Shown: positions 41,775-50,437 of the stretch, piece by piece
Numbering within the stretch: the stretch's first letter is position 1
Layout of the letters: each line of letters starts with the position of its first letter
From: Firm-04 sp045591925
GTDB taxonomy: Bacteria > Bacillota > Clostridia > Oscillospirales > Ruminococcaceae
NCBI GenBank assembly: GCA_045591925.1
Contig: JAZNTW010000095.1
Coordinates: 102,261-166,260 of the forward strand
Reading direction: 5' to 3'
Length of the DNA: 64,000 bases
Program-made: the position numbers and the translations under genes
The notes under the pieces: model-generated
What the model was told of the DNA's origin: nothing
Databases searched by the model: none
The model's input: the letters and a program-made list of their open reading frames with translations, nothing else

Positions 41775-43349
41775 TTACACTTCGATTTCCATACCGTTCC
41801 TGAGTGTGAACGTCAGCTTACCGTCAACTCTCACAACTACCTTCTCTACCATCAGCCGCCAGAGCTTTTCATCGAACTCGTGAATCATCATGTCAGTTTT
41901 TTCAAGTTCTGAAATCATACCAAGCAGTAGTTCCTTCCGTGAGAGCCGTTCAGCTTTTTTATGCTGCAAGCTCTGAAGATTACTCTCGACCTCGTTCATC
42001 TGCTTCTCATATTCAGCAAATCTCTGACTGTAGAGTTTCTGATCCTGTGCGTTTTCTGCGTTTTCCTTGATAAACGCCTGCATGACCGCTGTTAGTTCAT
42101 CTGCCCTGATTTGCAGAGTGTTGATTTGTTTGTCATATGTTGAACAATCAGAAAGCATATCCACGATTTGCCGGCAGGAAAGTAGAAAGTCTTCTTTGTA
42201 CTCACCTACCATACCGCAGATCTGGACGAACTTCTCTTTAATTACATCTTCATACAAATGTGGCGTTGTGCATTTCTCTCCGTTTTTGAACTTGTGGTTG
42301 CACTGCCAGATCACACGGCGGTATTTGGAAGTTGAATGCCAGACTTTTGAGCCGAAGAACCCACCACAGCAGGAGCAGATGATTTTCGCAGAAAAGATGC
42401 TGCCACCACTATAGGCTTTTCCCAGTTCCTTCCGCCGTTCGATTTCAGCCTGCACAAGCTCGAATTCTTCCGGTTCTATAATCGCTTCATGGCTATCTTC
42501 CACATAATACTGCGGAACTTCGCCCTCATTGACTTTCTGCTTCTTTGTCAGGAAGTCCACAGTGAACTTCTTTTGAAGCAATGCCGCACCCTTGTATTTT
42601 TCGTTCGTCAGAATACTTTTAATAGTATGTGTATACCATTTATCTCCGCCGCCGGGTGCAGGGACACCTTGCTCCATCAGCATTTTTACGATCATGCCCG
42701 GTGTCATCCCCTCCATGAAGGATTTGTAGATGAGCCTGACTGTTTCGGCTTCCTCCGGAATGATCTCAGGCAGTCCGTTTTCACCTTTGCGGTATCCAAG
42801 GAATCGGGCATAGGGAATTGTGACCTTGCCGTCTGCCATGCGCTTCCGCTGTCCCCATGTTACGTTTTCAGAGATGGAACGTGATTCTTCCTGTGCTAAT
42901 GAACTCATGATTGTTATCAGAAGTTCGCCTTTCGCATCAAGGGTGTAGATATTCTCTTTCTCGAAATATACCTCTATGCCTTTCTCTTTCAGCTTCCTGA
43001 CGGTTGTCAGGCTGTCCACAGTATTGCGGGCAAAACGGGATACTGATTTTGTTACGATCAGGTCGATTTTTCCTGCCAGAGCATCATCAATCATGGTATT
43101 GAAGCCGTCACGGTGTCTTGTATTGGTCGCTGAGATTCCCTCATCCGTATACACATTAACGAACTCCCAGTCTGACCGGCTTTTGATGTAATTCGTGTAG
43201 TATTCTACCTGTGCGGTGTATGATGTCCGCTGTTCCTCAGAGTCGGTTGACACACGGGCGTATCCTGCCACTCTCCGCTTTACAGACTGATTTAGCGGCA
43301 TGAAAGTTGCCTTATTCAGTTTCTGCGGGATAATCGTTATTTTCGGCAT
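41775..43349 (-). CDS. large serine recombinase (second of an overlapping pair)
   Basis: A 524-residue protein. The resolvase domain has RRVAGYARVSTDSEEQ near residue 25 (nucleophile Ser in ARVS) and TKSVSRFARN near 96. The recombinase domain (YRKGENGLPEIIPEEAETV, quoted in part) is followed by a zinc ribbon with CSCCGGFF and CNHKF...CTTPH, then a long coiled coil (about 405-490), as in large serine integrases of phages and Tn4451-type elements. Start at MPKITIIP (43349) follows AGGAG; it overlaps the upstream recombinase gene by 13 bases. Confidence 0.9.
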   Translation of the reverse strand: MPKITIIPQKLNKATFMPLNQSVKRRVAGYARVSTDSEEQRTSYTAQVEYYTNYIKSRSDWEFVNVYTDEGISATNTRHRDGFNTMIDDALAGKIDLIVTKSVSRFARNTVDSLTTVRKLKEKGIEVYFEKENIYTLDAKGELLITIMSSLAQEESRSISENVTWGQRKRMADGKVTIPYARFLGYRKGENGLPEIIPEEAETVRLIYKSFMEGMTPGMIVKMLMEQGVPAPGGGDKWYTHTIKSILTNEKYKGAALLQKKFTVDFLTKKQKVNEGEVPQYYVEDSHEAIIEPEEFELVQAEIERRKELGKAYSGGSIFSAKIICSCCGGFFGSKVWHSTSKYRRVIWQCNHKFKNGEKCTTPHLYEDVIKEKFVQICGMVGEYKEDFLLSCRQIVDMLSDCSTYDKQINTLQIRADELTAVMQAFIKENAENAQDQKLYSQRFAEYEKQMNEVESNLQSLQHKKAERLSRKELLLGMISELEKTDMMIHEFDEKLWRLMVEKVVVRVDGKLTFTLRNGMEIEV

Positions 43350-44656
43350 TTCTTGCTCCTTTCTCTTGTCTGCTGACCTGTTCTCGCTCTCATCTCGGGT
43401 GTCCAGCTCTCCGAGCGTGAACGGTCCTGCCATGTGACAGTGCGCTCCAAGCCGTCTGAAAACAGAAAGCGGATGTTATTCGGTTTCGGAATAATGATCT
43501 GCTCGACCTTGCTGTGAAATACTTCCTCATCAAACGAGGCAGTGTTCAGCACCTCACAGCAGGCTGCAATCAGCTTTTCCTCCGGTATCTGCTTGGCTGT
43601 CGGGCAGAATCGTTTTCCTTTTTTGTTGTAAGTGTTACATATCCATACAATACCCGTCACAGTCGTTTTGCGTCTGTAGGACTTTCCGCAGCATCCGCAT
43701 TTTATCATACCCGAAAACGGATATATGCTGGTTGTAGGTATTTTTGCGGCAAACCGCTGATGCTCCTGCATAATTTCCTGCACACGAAGAAATGTCTCCT
43801 TATCAATGATTGCAGGATGTGCGTCCTCAACCTGAATCATTCGGAGAACACCGTTGTTTACCATCTTAAGCTTCGTGATGTGGTTTTCGCTGTAAAACTT
43901 TTGCAGCATAAGATCACCGCAGTATTTTTCGTTGTTCAGTATCCTGCGAATGGCTTCAGAAGTCCACTGACAGCCGTTTTTCGTCAGGATATTCAGTTCG
44001 TTCAGCTTGTTCGCAATCGACTGTCTGCCGATTCCGTTGAGAAAATCTGCAAAAATCATGCGAACGGTTTCTGCTTCCTCCGGTATGATCTCCAGTACGC
44101 CCTCCGAGTTTCTCTTGTAGCCCAACATGATGACTGTACTCACCTTTCCGAACTCAAAATCCTTGCGGATGCGCCATTTCTGGTTTTCACTTGCCGAGTA
44201 GCTTTCTTCCTGTGCGTAAGATGCTAAAATGGTAAGCATAAGTTCACCGTCCGGGCTGATTGAGTGGATATTCTGCTCATCAAAATAGACATCCACACCC
44301 AGTTCTTTCAGCTCACGGACAGTCTCCAGCAGCGTGACGGTATTTCGGGCGAAACGGGAAATCGACTTTGTTATGATAAGGTCGATGTTTCCGGCTCGGC
44401 ATTCCGAGATAAGTTTCTGAAAGTTCTCACGGGTATCCTTGGTACCAGTCAGCGCTTCGTCTGCGTACACGCCGCAGAACAGCCATTCAGGATTGCTTTG
44501 TATTAAAGAATTGTAGTAGCTGACCTGCGCCGACAGGGAATGCAGCATCGCATCCTTGCCGCTGGATACTCTGGCGTAAGCCGCTGTTCTCAGCAGCTTT
44601 ATTTTCGGTGCGTTGGGGAACTGAACCCTCTCAACGATTCTTTCCCTATTCTCCAC
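43337..44656 (-). CDS. large serine recombinase (first of an overlapping pair)
   Basis: A 439-residue protein with an N-terminal resolvase domain (AAYARVSSGKDAM, catalytic Ser in ARVS; TKSISRFARNTV), a recombinase domain and a zinc ribbon (CGCCGKSYRR, then CNTYNKKGKRFC). It lacks the long C-terminal coiled coil seen in its partner. In several Firmicute elements two or three such recombinases act together; whether both are needed here is unknown. It shares DNA with the start of the second recombinase gene, implying coupled translation. Confidence 0.9.
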   Translation of the reverse strand: MENRERIVERVQFPNAPKIKLLRTAAYARVSSGKDAMLHSLSAQVSYYNSLIQSNPEWLFCGVYADEALTGTKDTRENFQKLISECRAGNIDLIITKSISRFARNTVTLLETVRELKELGVDVYFDEQNIHSISPDGELMLTILASYAQEESYSASENQKWRIRKDFEFGKVSTVIMLGYKRNSEGVLEIIPEEAETVRMIFADFLNGIGRQSIANKLNELNILTKNGCQWTSEAIRRILNNEKYCGDLMLQKFYSENHITKLKMVNNGVLRMIQVEDAHPAIIDKETFLRVQEIMQEHQRFAAKIPTTSIYPFSGMIKCGCCGKSYRRKTTVTGIVWICNTYNKKGKRFCPTAKQIPEEKLIAACCEVLNTASFDEEVFHSKVEQIIIPKPNNIRFLFSDGLERTVTWQDRSRSESWTPEMRARTGQQTRERSKKCRK

Positions 44657-44702
44657 ACAGCACCACCTCCTTCGCTTACCATGTTACCGTCTATCGAGCG
44701 AT

Positions 44703-44714
44703 AAGTCAACGATT
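44703..44714. repeat. second copy of the AAGTCAACGATT motif
   Basis: The 12-mer AAGTCAACGATT found at 41502-41513 recurs here in direct orientation, so the two copies bracket the recombinase pair. It lies in the 69-base gap between the recombinase gene and the small SHOCT-like gene. It is short enough that chance is possible. Confidence 0.45.
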
Positions 44715-44725
44715 TTACGCGGTTT

Positions 44726-44890
44726 TCAGCGTAATATGCTGCACGAAGATACGCCGTATTTTTCTGCCATCATTGTATCAATTCTGGTATACTCTTTCTT
44801 GCTGATAAGAGACTGTTTCAGCAAAGATCGTACCCACGACATAACCATCTGATAACGGAACATCTTATCATACAATTCACTTTTTGTCAT
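44726..44890 (-). CDS. small SHOCT-like protein of the recombination module
   Basis: A 54-residue protein starting MTKSELYDKMFRYQMVMSW. The C-terminal half, LLKQSLISKKEYTRIDTMMAEKYG, resembles the short SHOCT-type helical domain (quoted in two parts of one run of 24, shortened: LISKKEYTRIDTMM is the core). Start at 44890 follows AAGGAGG by seven bases. It overlaps the HTH/zinc-finger gene by 14 bases. Small proteins like this often accompany serine recombinases in Clostridia; a role as accessory or directionality factor is only a hypothesis. Confidence 0.65.
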   Translation of the reverse strand: MTKSELYDKMFRYQMVMSWVRSLLKQSLISKKEYTRIDTMMAEKYGVSSCSILR

Positions 44891-45281
44891 GATAGACCTC
44901 CTTCGATTTGCCGTAACAGGTACGGGAACAGTAAATTCGGTGCTTGCTTTTGTAGGATAAGAAATGCTCCTTGCAAACAGGACAGATACGCTCAATCTGT
45001 GAATCTCTCGGAATCAAAGCAGTGTTTTCAGCCCACCACAGTTGGCGGCACTTATCGGAGCAGAATTTCTTTTCTTTGCGGTGAGGTTGCTGTTCGATTC
45101 TTTTATGACAGTGCAGGCAGAACAGGATTTTTTCATTTGTAGTTTTGCATGACAGGACGTTGTTTCTCTTGCAGAAGGATTTGATCGTATTTACGGAAAG
45201 GCCGAGCTGTTGTGCAATAGAAGTAATTGGTACTCCTGCATCACGCATAGAACAAATCGCTTGTTTTTGCTCATTTGTCAT
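44877..45281 (-). CDS. helix-turn-helix protein with two zinc knuckles
   Basis: A 134-residue protein. Residues 4-40 form a sigma-like/Hin-like helix-turn-helix (GVPITSIAQQLGLSVNTIKSF). Two zinc clusters follow: C55-x2-C58 with FCSDKCRQLWW near 74, and CPVCKEHF near 100 with YCSRTCYG near 117. DNA binding is likely. The start follows AAGGAGG, and the gene is first in a four-gene minus-strand recombination module separated from the lysis genes by a terminator. Confidence 0.7.
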   Translation of the reverse strand: MTNEQKQAICSMRDAGVPITSIAQQLGLSVNTIKSFCKRNNVLSCKTTNEKILFCLHCHKRIEQQPHRKEKKFCSDKCRQLWWAENTALIPRDSQIERICPVCKEHFLSYKSKHRIYCSRTCYGKSKEVYHDKK

Positions 45282-45330
45282 CGCATACCTCCTTGCAGAT
45301 GATAAGGGGTCACCGTATATGAAAAAAGAA

Positions 45331-45352
45331 GGGCAGAGAATAATCCCTGCCC
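45331..45352 (-). terminator. terminator of the late (lysis) transcript
   Basis: GGGCAG at 45331-45336 pairs with CTGCCC at 45347-45352, just past the endolysin stop, and is followed on the minus strand by TTCTTTTTTC. Confidence 0.78.
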
Positions 45353-45362
45353 CTCATGCGGA

Positions 45363-46559
45363 TCACGCTTTCACGAGCGTACCCTTGTAAGTGTCATCGC
45401 CGATTTTGATTGTTGCGGTCACGATGGTATCGGGCTTATCCTCGGACTTGTCATCGGCAGGCGTAGGAGTCGGATCTGCCTTGCCCCAGCCGTTCAGCCC
45501 CTTGCCCTTGATGATAGTCGGGAAATCCTTGTAGCAGATGTCCAGATCGACATTGCCGCTGATGCCGTCCACATGACCCTTCTCGCTGTACTGCCAGATA
45601 CCGTATGCGCCGCTGTAATTGGTCTGATCGACCCAGTGAGCCAGCCAAATTGTAAACCACGACTTGATGTCATCGGCGGTATGTGTCGTGAGAGAAGAAG
45701 CGGAGCCGTATAGTCCGACAAAATAGCCGGCGCTCTCAACCTTTTTGAGAAACGCACGCATGATTGCAGAGACCTGTTCCTTGCCGAGGTCGAACTGCTT
45801 CTTTTCCTCAAGGTCGAAGTACACAGGCATCTCGAACTGCTTTCCTTTGATGACCGAGAGAAACACATCTGCTTCAAGTTCTGCCTCCTCCGGTGTCATA
45901 GCATAGGAGTACCAGTATGCGCCGACCGGGATACCGGCTGTTTTTGCGCCGGCATAGTTCTGCTCGAACTTCTCGTCCTTCTGCTTTTCCAGTCTGCCGA
46001 AGCCTGCACGAAGGATGGCAAACTCGATGCCTGCACTTTTCACCTTGCCCCAGTCAATATTGCCGTTGTGAACGCTCACATCAATACCCTTCATATCCTC
46101 ACCTCCGAAGTATTTGTAGAAATCCTCCGTCACAGAGCTGTTGCCGTGGACTTCATCACCGTACCATTTCTTTCCTGTGCGGACATCCACATGAGTGTAC
46201 TGGTAGGCTGCGGTGATATTCGCAATGCCTTTGAAACCGATGTCCTGTGCCTTACAGCAAACGATTTTAGAAGAAATCGGCTGTCCGTCCTGACCGTAAC
46301 AGCAGATATCCGCGGCATTGCCGAGGGTGTGCTGACCGGTACCGCTGCCGCCGACATTCTTATCGTGCTGTTCGCATCGATAACCGCTTGTCACGATGAT
46401 TTTGGAGCAGTTGAGGGCTGTGAACAGTTTTTCGAGCTTTTCAATGAGTTCCGGGCTGTTCAGTGTCTCATGCTCCTTGCCGCACTTACAGCGAAACTCA
46501 GAGATATTGAAGTGCGGGGAAAGCTGTGTATTATCCGAATACTCGTAGGTCTTGCTCAT
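45363..46559 (-). CDS. bifunctional phage endolysin: M15-type peptidase plus GH25 muramidase
   Basis: A 398-residue protein. Residues 8-150 resemble Peptidase_M15_3: FNISEFRCKCG, VTSGYRCEQHDKNVGGSGTGQHTLGNAADI (quoted as parts; zinc His and Asp in QHTLGNAAD) and THVDVRTGKKW. Residues 157-345 are a GH25 lysozyme: GIDVSVHNGNIDW, YFDLEEKKQFD with the catalytic acids, and LAHWVDQTNYSGAYGIWQY (in part). A short Pro/Thr linker and a small C-terminal domain follow. It should cut both the peptide and glycan parts of the wall. The start overlaps the stop of the holin gene by four bases. Confidence 0.9.
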   Translation of the reverse strand: MSKTYEYSDNTQLSPHFNISEFRCKCGKEHETLNSPELIEKLEKLFTALNCSKIIVTSGYRCEQHDKNVGGSGTGQHTLGNAADICCYGQDGQPISSKIVCCKAQDIGFKGIANITAAYQYTHVDVRTGKKWYGDEVHGNSSVTEDFYKYFGGEDMKGIDVSVHNGNIDWGKVKSAGIEFAILRAGFGRLEKQKDEKFEQNYAGAKTAGIPVGAYWYSYAMTPEEAELEADVFLSVIKGKQFEMPVYFDLEEKKQFDLGKEQVSAIMRAFLKKVESAGYFVGLYGSASSLTTHTADDIKSWFTIWLAHWVDQTNYSGAYGIWQYSEKGHVDGISGNVDLDICYKDFPTIIKGKGLNGWGKADPTPTPADDKSEDKPDTIVTATIKIGDDTYKGTLVKA

Positions 46560-47017
46560 TTCTTATCATCCTCCATGTTATCGATCATTTCCTGAATCTC
46601 GTCATCAATATGCGCGGCTCGTTTCTGAAGCACTTCGATTGCTTTTTTAATTGCAGGCGGATACGGGATTCCCATCAGAGAAGTATTTTCGATAATTGAA
46701 AGCAGCTCATTCACACAGAAACCGATACAGGTTGCATCACGAATGTAGGTCGTGCCGATAAGAATGTCCATGCGGACAGCGACCACAACCATGAGCAGAA
46801 TGCAGAACTTCTTTGCAAGACCAACCCAGCCCGCTTTTGAACTGAGTCTGCCAGTCTTGCTGTGTTTGCTTCTGCCCATAGATGCAGCAATTAAACCTGT
46901 GGTGAAGTCGATTGCCATGAACAGCACAAGTGTAATGAGAGCCGAATCCCAGCCGCCGAGCAGTGCCGCAAAAAAGCCGCCGATCACTCCGGCGGCAGTA
47001 CAGATATTTTCTTTCAT
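46556..47017 (-). CDS. phage holin (toxin secretion/phage lysis holin family)
   Basis: A 153-residue protein with three or four membrane segments and the family signature ALITLVLFMAIDFTTGLIAA near residues 27-46, then a basic loop (GRSKHSKTGRLSSKAG) and an acidic C-terminus. Holins open the membrane to release endolysin at lysis. It is coupled to the endolysin gene by a four-base overlap. Confidence 0.92.
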   Translation of the reverse strand: MKENICTAAGVIGGFFAALLGGWDSALITLVLFMAIDFTTGLIAASMGRSKHSKTGRLSSKAGWVGLAKKFCILLMVVVAVRMDILIGTTYIRDATCIGFCVNELLSIIENTSLMGIPYPPAIKKAIEVLQKRAAHIDDEIQEMIDNMEDDKK

Positions 47018-47030
47018 TTCAACATCCTCC

Positions 47031-47702
47031 TCAAATTGTCACATCCACGATCTTGACCGAACGGATCATCGGACTTGTATTATCCGTCACCGCTTTCCAC
47101 GCAAGATAATACTCGCCAACACTGATACCGCTGCATTCATGCAGTACATTGATATAGTTGCCGACTGAGCCGAGCCAGCCGAACGGCACAGAGACAGCCT
47201 GATTATTCAGGATTGCCTCGTAGATATATCTTGCAGTATCCGCTTCAGACATCTGCTGACTGCTCTTCGGCACGAGCCACATCTCACCGATATCCGTAGC
47301 TCCCGACTTATAACTCAGCATTATCTTGTTGGAAGAACTGATGTGAACGGGCTCAACACACATCGTATAAATGGTCTGTCCCCAGTTGAAGTCGGGTTGA
47401 TTGTAGTAGATTGCGTACCCGTTTTCCTCGCAGCAGAAATGCGGATAATTCTCAGTGAATCCGGCAAGAGAGCGATAACCGTCATTGTAGAAGGTGTACA
47501 GCTTCTCTCCGTAGTCGTGGAGCGTGTCGATGGATGCCTTGAACAGCGTGATATCCGGCTTTGTCTGCGGAATTTGCAGCACCTTCGGCACGAGCGTATT
47601 CAGCTTTTCAGACTCCGAAGCCTGCACACCCATCGTCACCAGATTACGAGCTAAAGCATCCCTCTGCTCATCCAGTGCCGTCAGATAATTTGCAATGCTC
47701 AT
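47031..47702 (-). CDS. phage tail-associated protein of unknown function
   Basis: A 223-residue protein. The first 45 residues, MSIANYLTALDEQRDALARN and following, are a helical start often seen in Clostridial phage structural proteins next to fibres. The rest is beta-rich with many aromatic residues and no motif I recognise. It overlaps the upstream fibre gene by four bases, which suggests assembly with it at the tail tip. Confidence 0.65.
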   Translation of the reverse strand: MSIANYLTALDEQRDALARNLVTMGVQASESEKLNTLVPKVLQIPQTKPDITLFKASIDTLHDYGEKLYTFYNDGYRSLAGFTENYPHFCCEENGYAIYYNQPDFNWGQTIYTMCVEPVHISSSNKIMLSYKSGATDIGEMWLVPKSSQQMSEADTARYIYEAILNNQAVSVPFGWLGSVGNYINVLHECSGISVGEYYLAWKAVTDNTSPMIRSVKIVDVTI

Positions 47703-49057
47703 TCACTCACCTCCACGATAGCCGCCAGTGCCGTTTCTACGCCCGCAAGAGCTTCCTCAACAGCAGCAAGTCTTGTGTTGATATCCGTAATAGATGTCTT
47801 TGCACCCTGCATATCATAGAGAATCTCTGTCTTGAATCGCTCGAAAACGCCCTCGTTCACGCCCACACGCTCATTCAGGTTCATTGCTGCGGTGTACGCC
47901 TCGTTCCAACGGGAAACATGGGATTCTGTGATGCCGTTCAGGGTTGTGAGATTATGATGCCAGTGTGCCTGTCCGACCACAGTAGAGATGGATGCGATGT
48001 CATCGAGCATTTCCTGCGTGATACTGTCCAGTACTGCTTTATTGGCATGAGAATGTGCCTGTGCAGATACTTCACTCAACCCGGTAGACAGTCCATGCAG
48101 TGCATTGGCGGTCGATGCCTGAAATGCTGTCAGATCGCGCATATACTGTTCTGTGATGGTATCCAGAACATCCTTGTTGTCATGGGTATGTCGCTGTGCA
48201 TTCAGCGTCAGCAGTTCCTCGTTGATGGTCTGAATATCATATTGCGTACTGTCCTCGAATTGCTGAAGTCCTTGCAATTCAGCCAGCAATTCCGCAGTCA
48301 GGGCATTCAGCACAGTCAGGTTATTATGCGTGTGGGTACTCGGTCTGAGATTCTCCACAGCTTCGTTCAGCGTTTGGATCTCATAGGTCGTACTATCTTC
48401 AAACTGCTGAAGCCCATCAAGCTCCTGTAAGAGTTCCGGTGTGATTGCATCGAGCGTTGCCTTGTTATCGTGGTTGTGCGCCTCCTCTGCAACAGGTGCG
48501 ATCTCACGCTCAATGATAGTCGTAACCTCGGTTTTTTTGGGATACTCGGACATATCCGGTGTCACGCCGTCCTTGCCCTTCAAACTTTCGAGCCATTCCT
48601 CCTCTGTACCGACATAGCCATGCTCACACGCAATCTCATAGGCAGATTTGCCATCGAGCCCGTGTTCTGCATCTTCGATGCGCTTCAGAAGCTGTGTATA
48701 CAGATCCGGTGTCGGCGGGATGGGCGGTTCTTCGCCTTCAAATCCGGATTCACGGATATTCAGTGTGACCGGAACAGTCGTTGCTCTCACCGTGGTATCC
48801 GATGCGGTATCATAACCGTAGACGCCCATTTTGACTGCGCCCACATGAAGCTCCGCAGGCAGATAACAGCTTGTGCCGTCCACACCGAGAACAACGGAAT
48901 ACACCTCATCGCACTGCGAGAACTGCACTACCTTATGAAACCGCTTCCAGTCACCGTCAAAGGTGAACTTGAACTGCACATACTGAATTTGGTGATCCGC
49001 CAATACTTCTCTTTCGAGAATCTCAATGCTCTGGTTCTTTACAAGAAATTTCCACAT
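47699..49057 (-). CDS. phage tail fibre/upper baseplate protein with repeated HxH motifs
   Basis: A 452-residue protein. Residues 1-115 resemble a BppU-like N-terminal attachment domain. KSAYEIACEHGYVGTEEEWL near 140 is a segment frequent in phage fibres. From about 185 to 400 there are repeated units, each with a histidine motif: HNHDN, HTHNN, HTHDN, HSHAN and HWHHN, followed by helical stretches such as LLAELQGLQQFEDSTQYDIQ. The C-terminus is a coiled coil. Repeated HxH motifs in phage fibres are known to hold metal along a trimer axis. Confidence 0.8.
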   Translation of the reverse strand: MWKFLVKNQSIEILEREVLADHQIQYVQFKFTFDGDWKRFHKVVQFSQCDEVYSVVLGVDGTSCYLPAELHVGAVKMGVYGYDTASDTTVRATTVPVTLNIRESGFEGEEPPIPPTPDLYTQLLKRIEDAEHGLDGKSAYEIACEHGYVGTEEEWLESLKGKDGVTPDMSEYPKKTEVTTIIEREIAPVAEEAHNHDNKATLDAITPELLQELDGLQQFEDSTTYEIQTLNEAVENLRPSTHTHNNLTVLNALTAELLAELQGLQQFEDSTQYDIQTINEELLTLNAQRHTHDNKDVLDTITEQYMRDLTAFQASTANALHGLSTGLSEVSAQAHSHANKAVLDSITQEMLDDIASISTVVGQAHWHHNLTTLNGITESHVSRWNEAYTAAMNLNERVGVNEGVFERFKTEILYDMQGAKTSITDINTRLAAVEEALAGVETALAAIVEVSE

Positions 49058-50433
49058 TAATCACGCACCTCCACCCAGTTGTTGTTATCAGAATCCCATT
49101 CAAGATGCCCATCAAGACAATTGATTCTTGTCAAACCGGACACTCCAATACCCTGGCCGCCTTTGCCTGCCCAGTTTGTACCCTTTGTAATGGCAGCCCA
49201 AGCATCCAGTCCGCCTTCATAAGTGATTGTTTCGAGATTACTGCAGTAATTGAAGCAGTGTTCTCCAATTGATGTGACCGTGCTTGCCATTGTAAAGCTG
49301 TTCAGAGATGTACAGCCGACAAACATAAAACCGCCGATGACGGAGCCTTCATAGCGAACTGTGGTCAATCTTGAACAGTCACGACATACATATTTTTCGA
49401 CATTTGCCACATTAGGCGGAATTGTAAGAGAAGTGAGCGCTGCACCCCAGAAAGCGCCTCCCTCGATTGTGGTCACACTCTGCGGAATGATAATACTTGT
49501 CAGTTTTCCAGATGCCCCCGGTGTTGTATCATCGGGCATAAAGGAAATACTGCCGATTTTGATCAGTGTTGTTGGTAGAGACACGGATTCCAGATTCATG
49601 CAGCTCTGAAAGCTGTGGGAGCCAACCGTAGTCACGCCTTCAGAAATAACAACATTTTTGACCGTATCTTTTCCAAACAACGGTGGGCGCTGCGGCAGCT
49701 CGATTTCATACATCTCGCCGATACCTTTAATAAGAACCTTTCCAGTAGAATACAGGGCATAGAAGATATTGTCACCGAGTTTTCCAGCTTCGATAATATC
49801 CCCGATATCTTCAACCTCTGCTTCAAGCTCCTCGACCTTATTGGTCAGTTCTTCGATGGTCTCGTTGTTTTCCTGCACCTCTGCGATAAGCTGTGCCATC
49901 TGAGCCATCAAATCAGTGACCTTGCATTTGCCGAGGATGCACTTGCAGTAGCCGCAGACATTTGCGTCCTCGCGGTAATCGTACCAGTCATGCTCTGTCA
50001 AAGATGTTGCACCCGGATTCAGGCGAACAGCATACAAGAGCAGTCGCACATGATCCTCGTCCTGCGGAATAGACGGAAGTGAAGGATTCTCAGCCGGAGT
50101 GCCGGGAAAGAGCTTTAGCGTGACGCTGCGGACGGATTCTGTGGTGTCCAGATAAATCGCAATGCCGACATAGCGCGGCAGCGATTCGTCCATATAGTCG
50201 GAAAGATCAATAGAATAGCGTGCATCATTTACGAAATAATGCCCATCGATCCATGCCTTGCCGGTGCCGAGAATAACACCGAGACCGCTGCTTGCAGGAG
50301 TCAGTTTGAAATTCTGCCCATAGGTGTCAAGAATGCCGTTGCAGATGATAGACGAAAGATACGATGTGAAATCCTCTGCTGTGTAGGTGCGGTCAAGCCC
50401 CTTTGAATTGAAAAATCCGCTTGAAAAAGCCAT
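49057..50433 (-). CDS. phage tail protein with BspA-type leucine-rich repeats
   Basis: A 458-residue protein. Residues 1-150 are a conserved tail-tip domain (MAFSSGFFNSKGLDRTYTAE), which binds the baseplate in related phages. A coiled coil follows at about 175-215. From about 245 to 430 BspA-like leucine-rich repeats appear: VVISEGVTTVGSHSFQSCMN, SIIIPQSVTTIEGGAFWGA (shortened), FTMASTVTSIGEHCFNYCS. BspA repeats mediate surface adhesion, so this is a likely receptor-binding part. Start at 50433 follows AGAGGGGTGA; a longer frame overlaps the upstream gene. Confidence 0.85.
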   Translation of the reverse strand: MAFSSGFFNSKGLDRTYTAEDFTSYLSSIICNGILDTYGQNFKLTPASSGLGVILGTGKAWIDGHYFVNDARYSIDLSDYMDESLPRYVGIAIYLDTTESVRSVTLKLFPGTPAENPSLPSIPQDEDHVRLLLYAVRLNPGATSLTEHDWYDYREDANVCGYCKCILGKCKVTDLMAQMAQLIAEVQENNETIEELTNKVEELEAEVEDIGDIIEAGKLGDNIFYALYSTGKVLIKGIGEMYEIELPQRPPLFGKDTVKNVVISEGVTTVGSHSFQSCMNLESVSLPTTLIKIGSISFMPDDTTPGASGKLTSIIIPQSVTTIEGGAFWGAALTSLTIPPNVANVEKYVCRDCSRLTTVRYEGSVIGGFMFVGCTSLNSFTMASTVTSIGEHCFNYCSNLETITYEGGLDAWAAITKGTNWAGKGGQGIGVSGLTRINCLDGHLEWDSDNNNWVEVRD

Positions 50434-50437
50434 AAAA

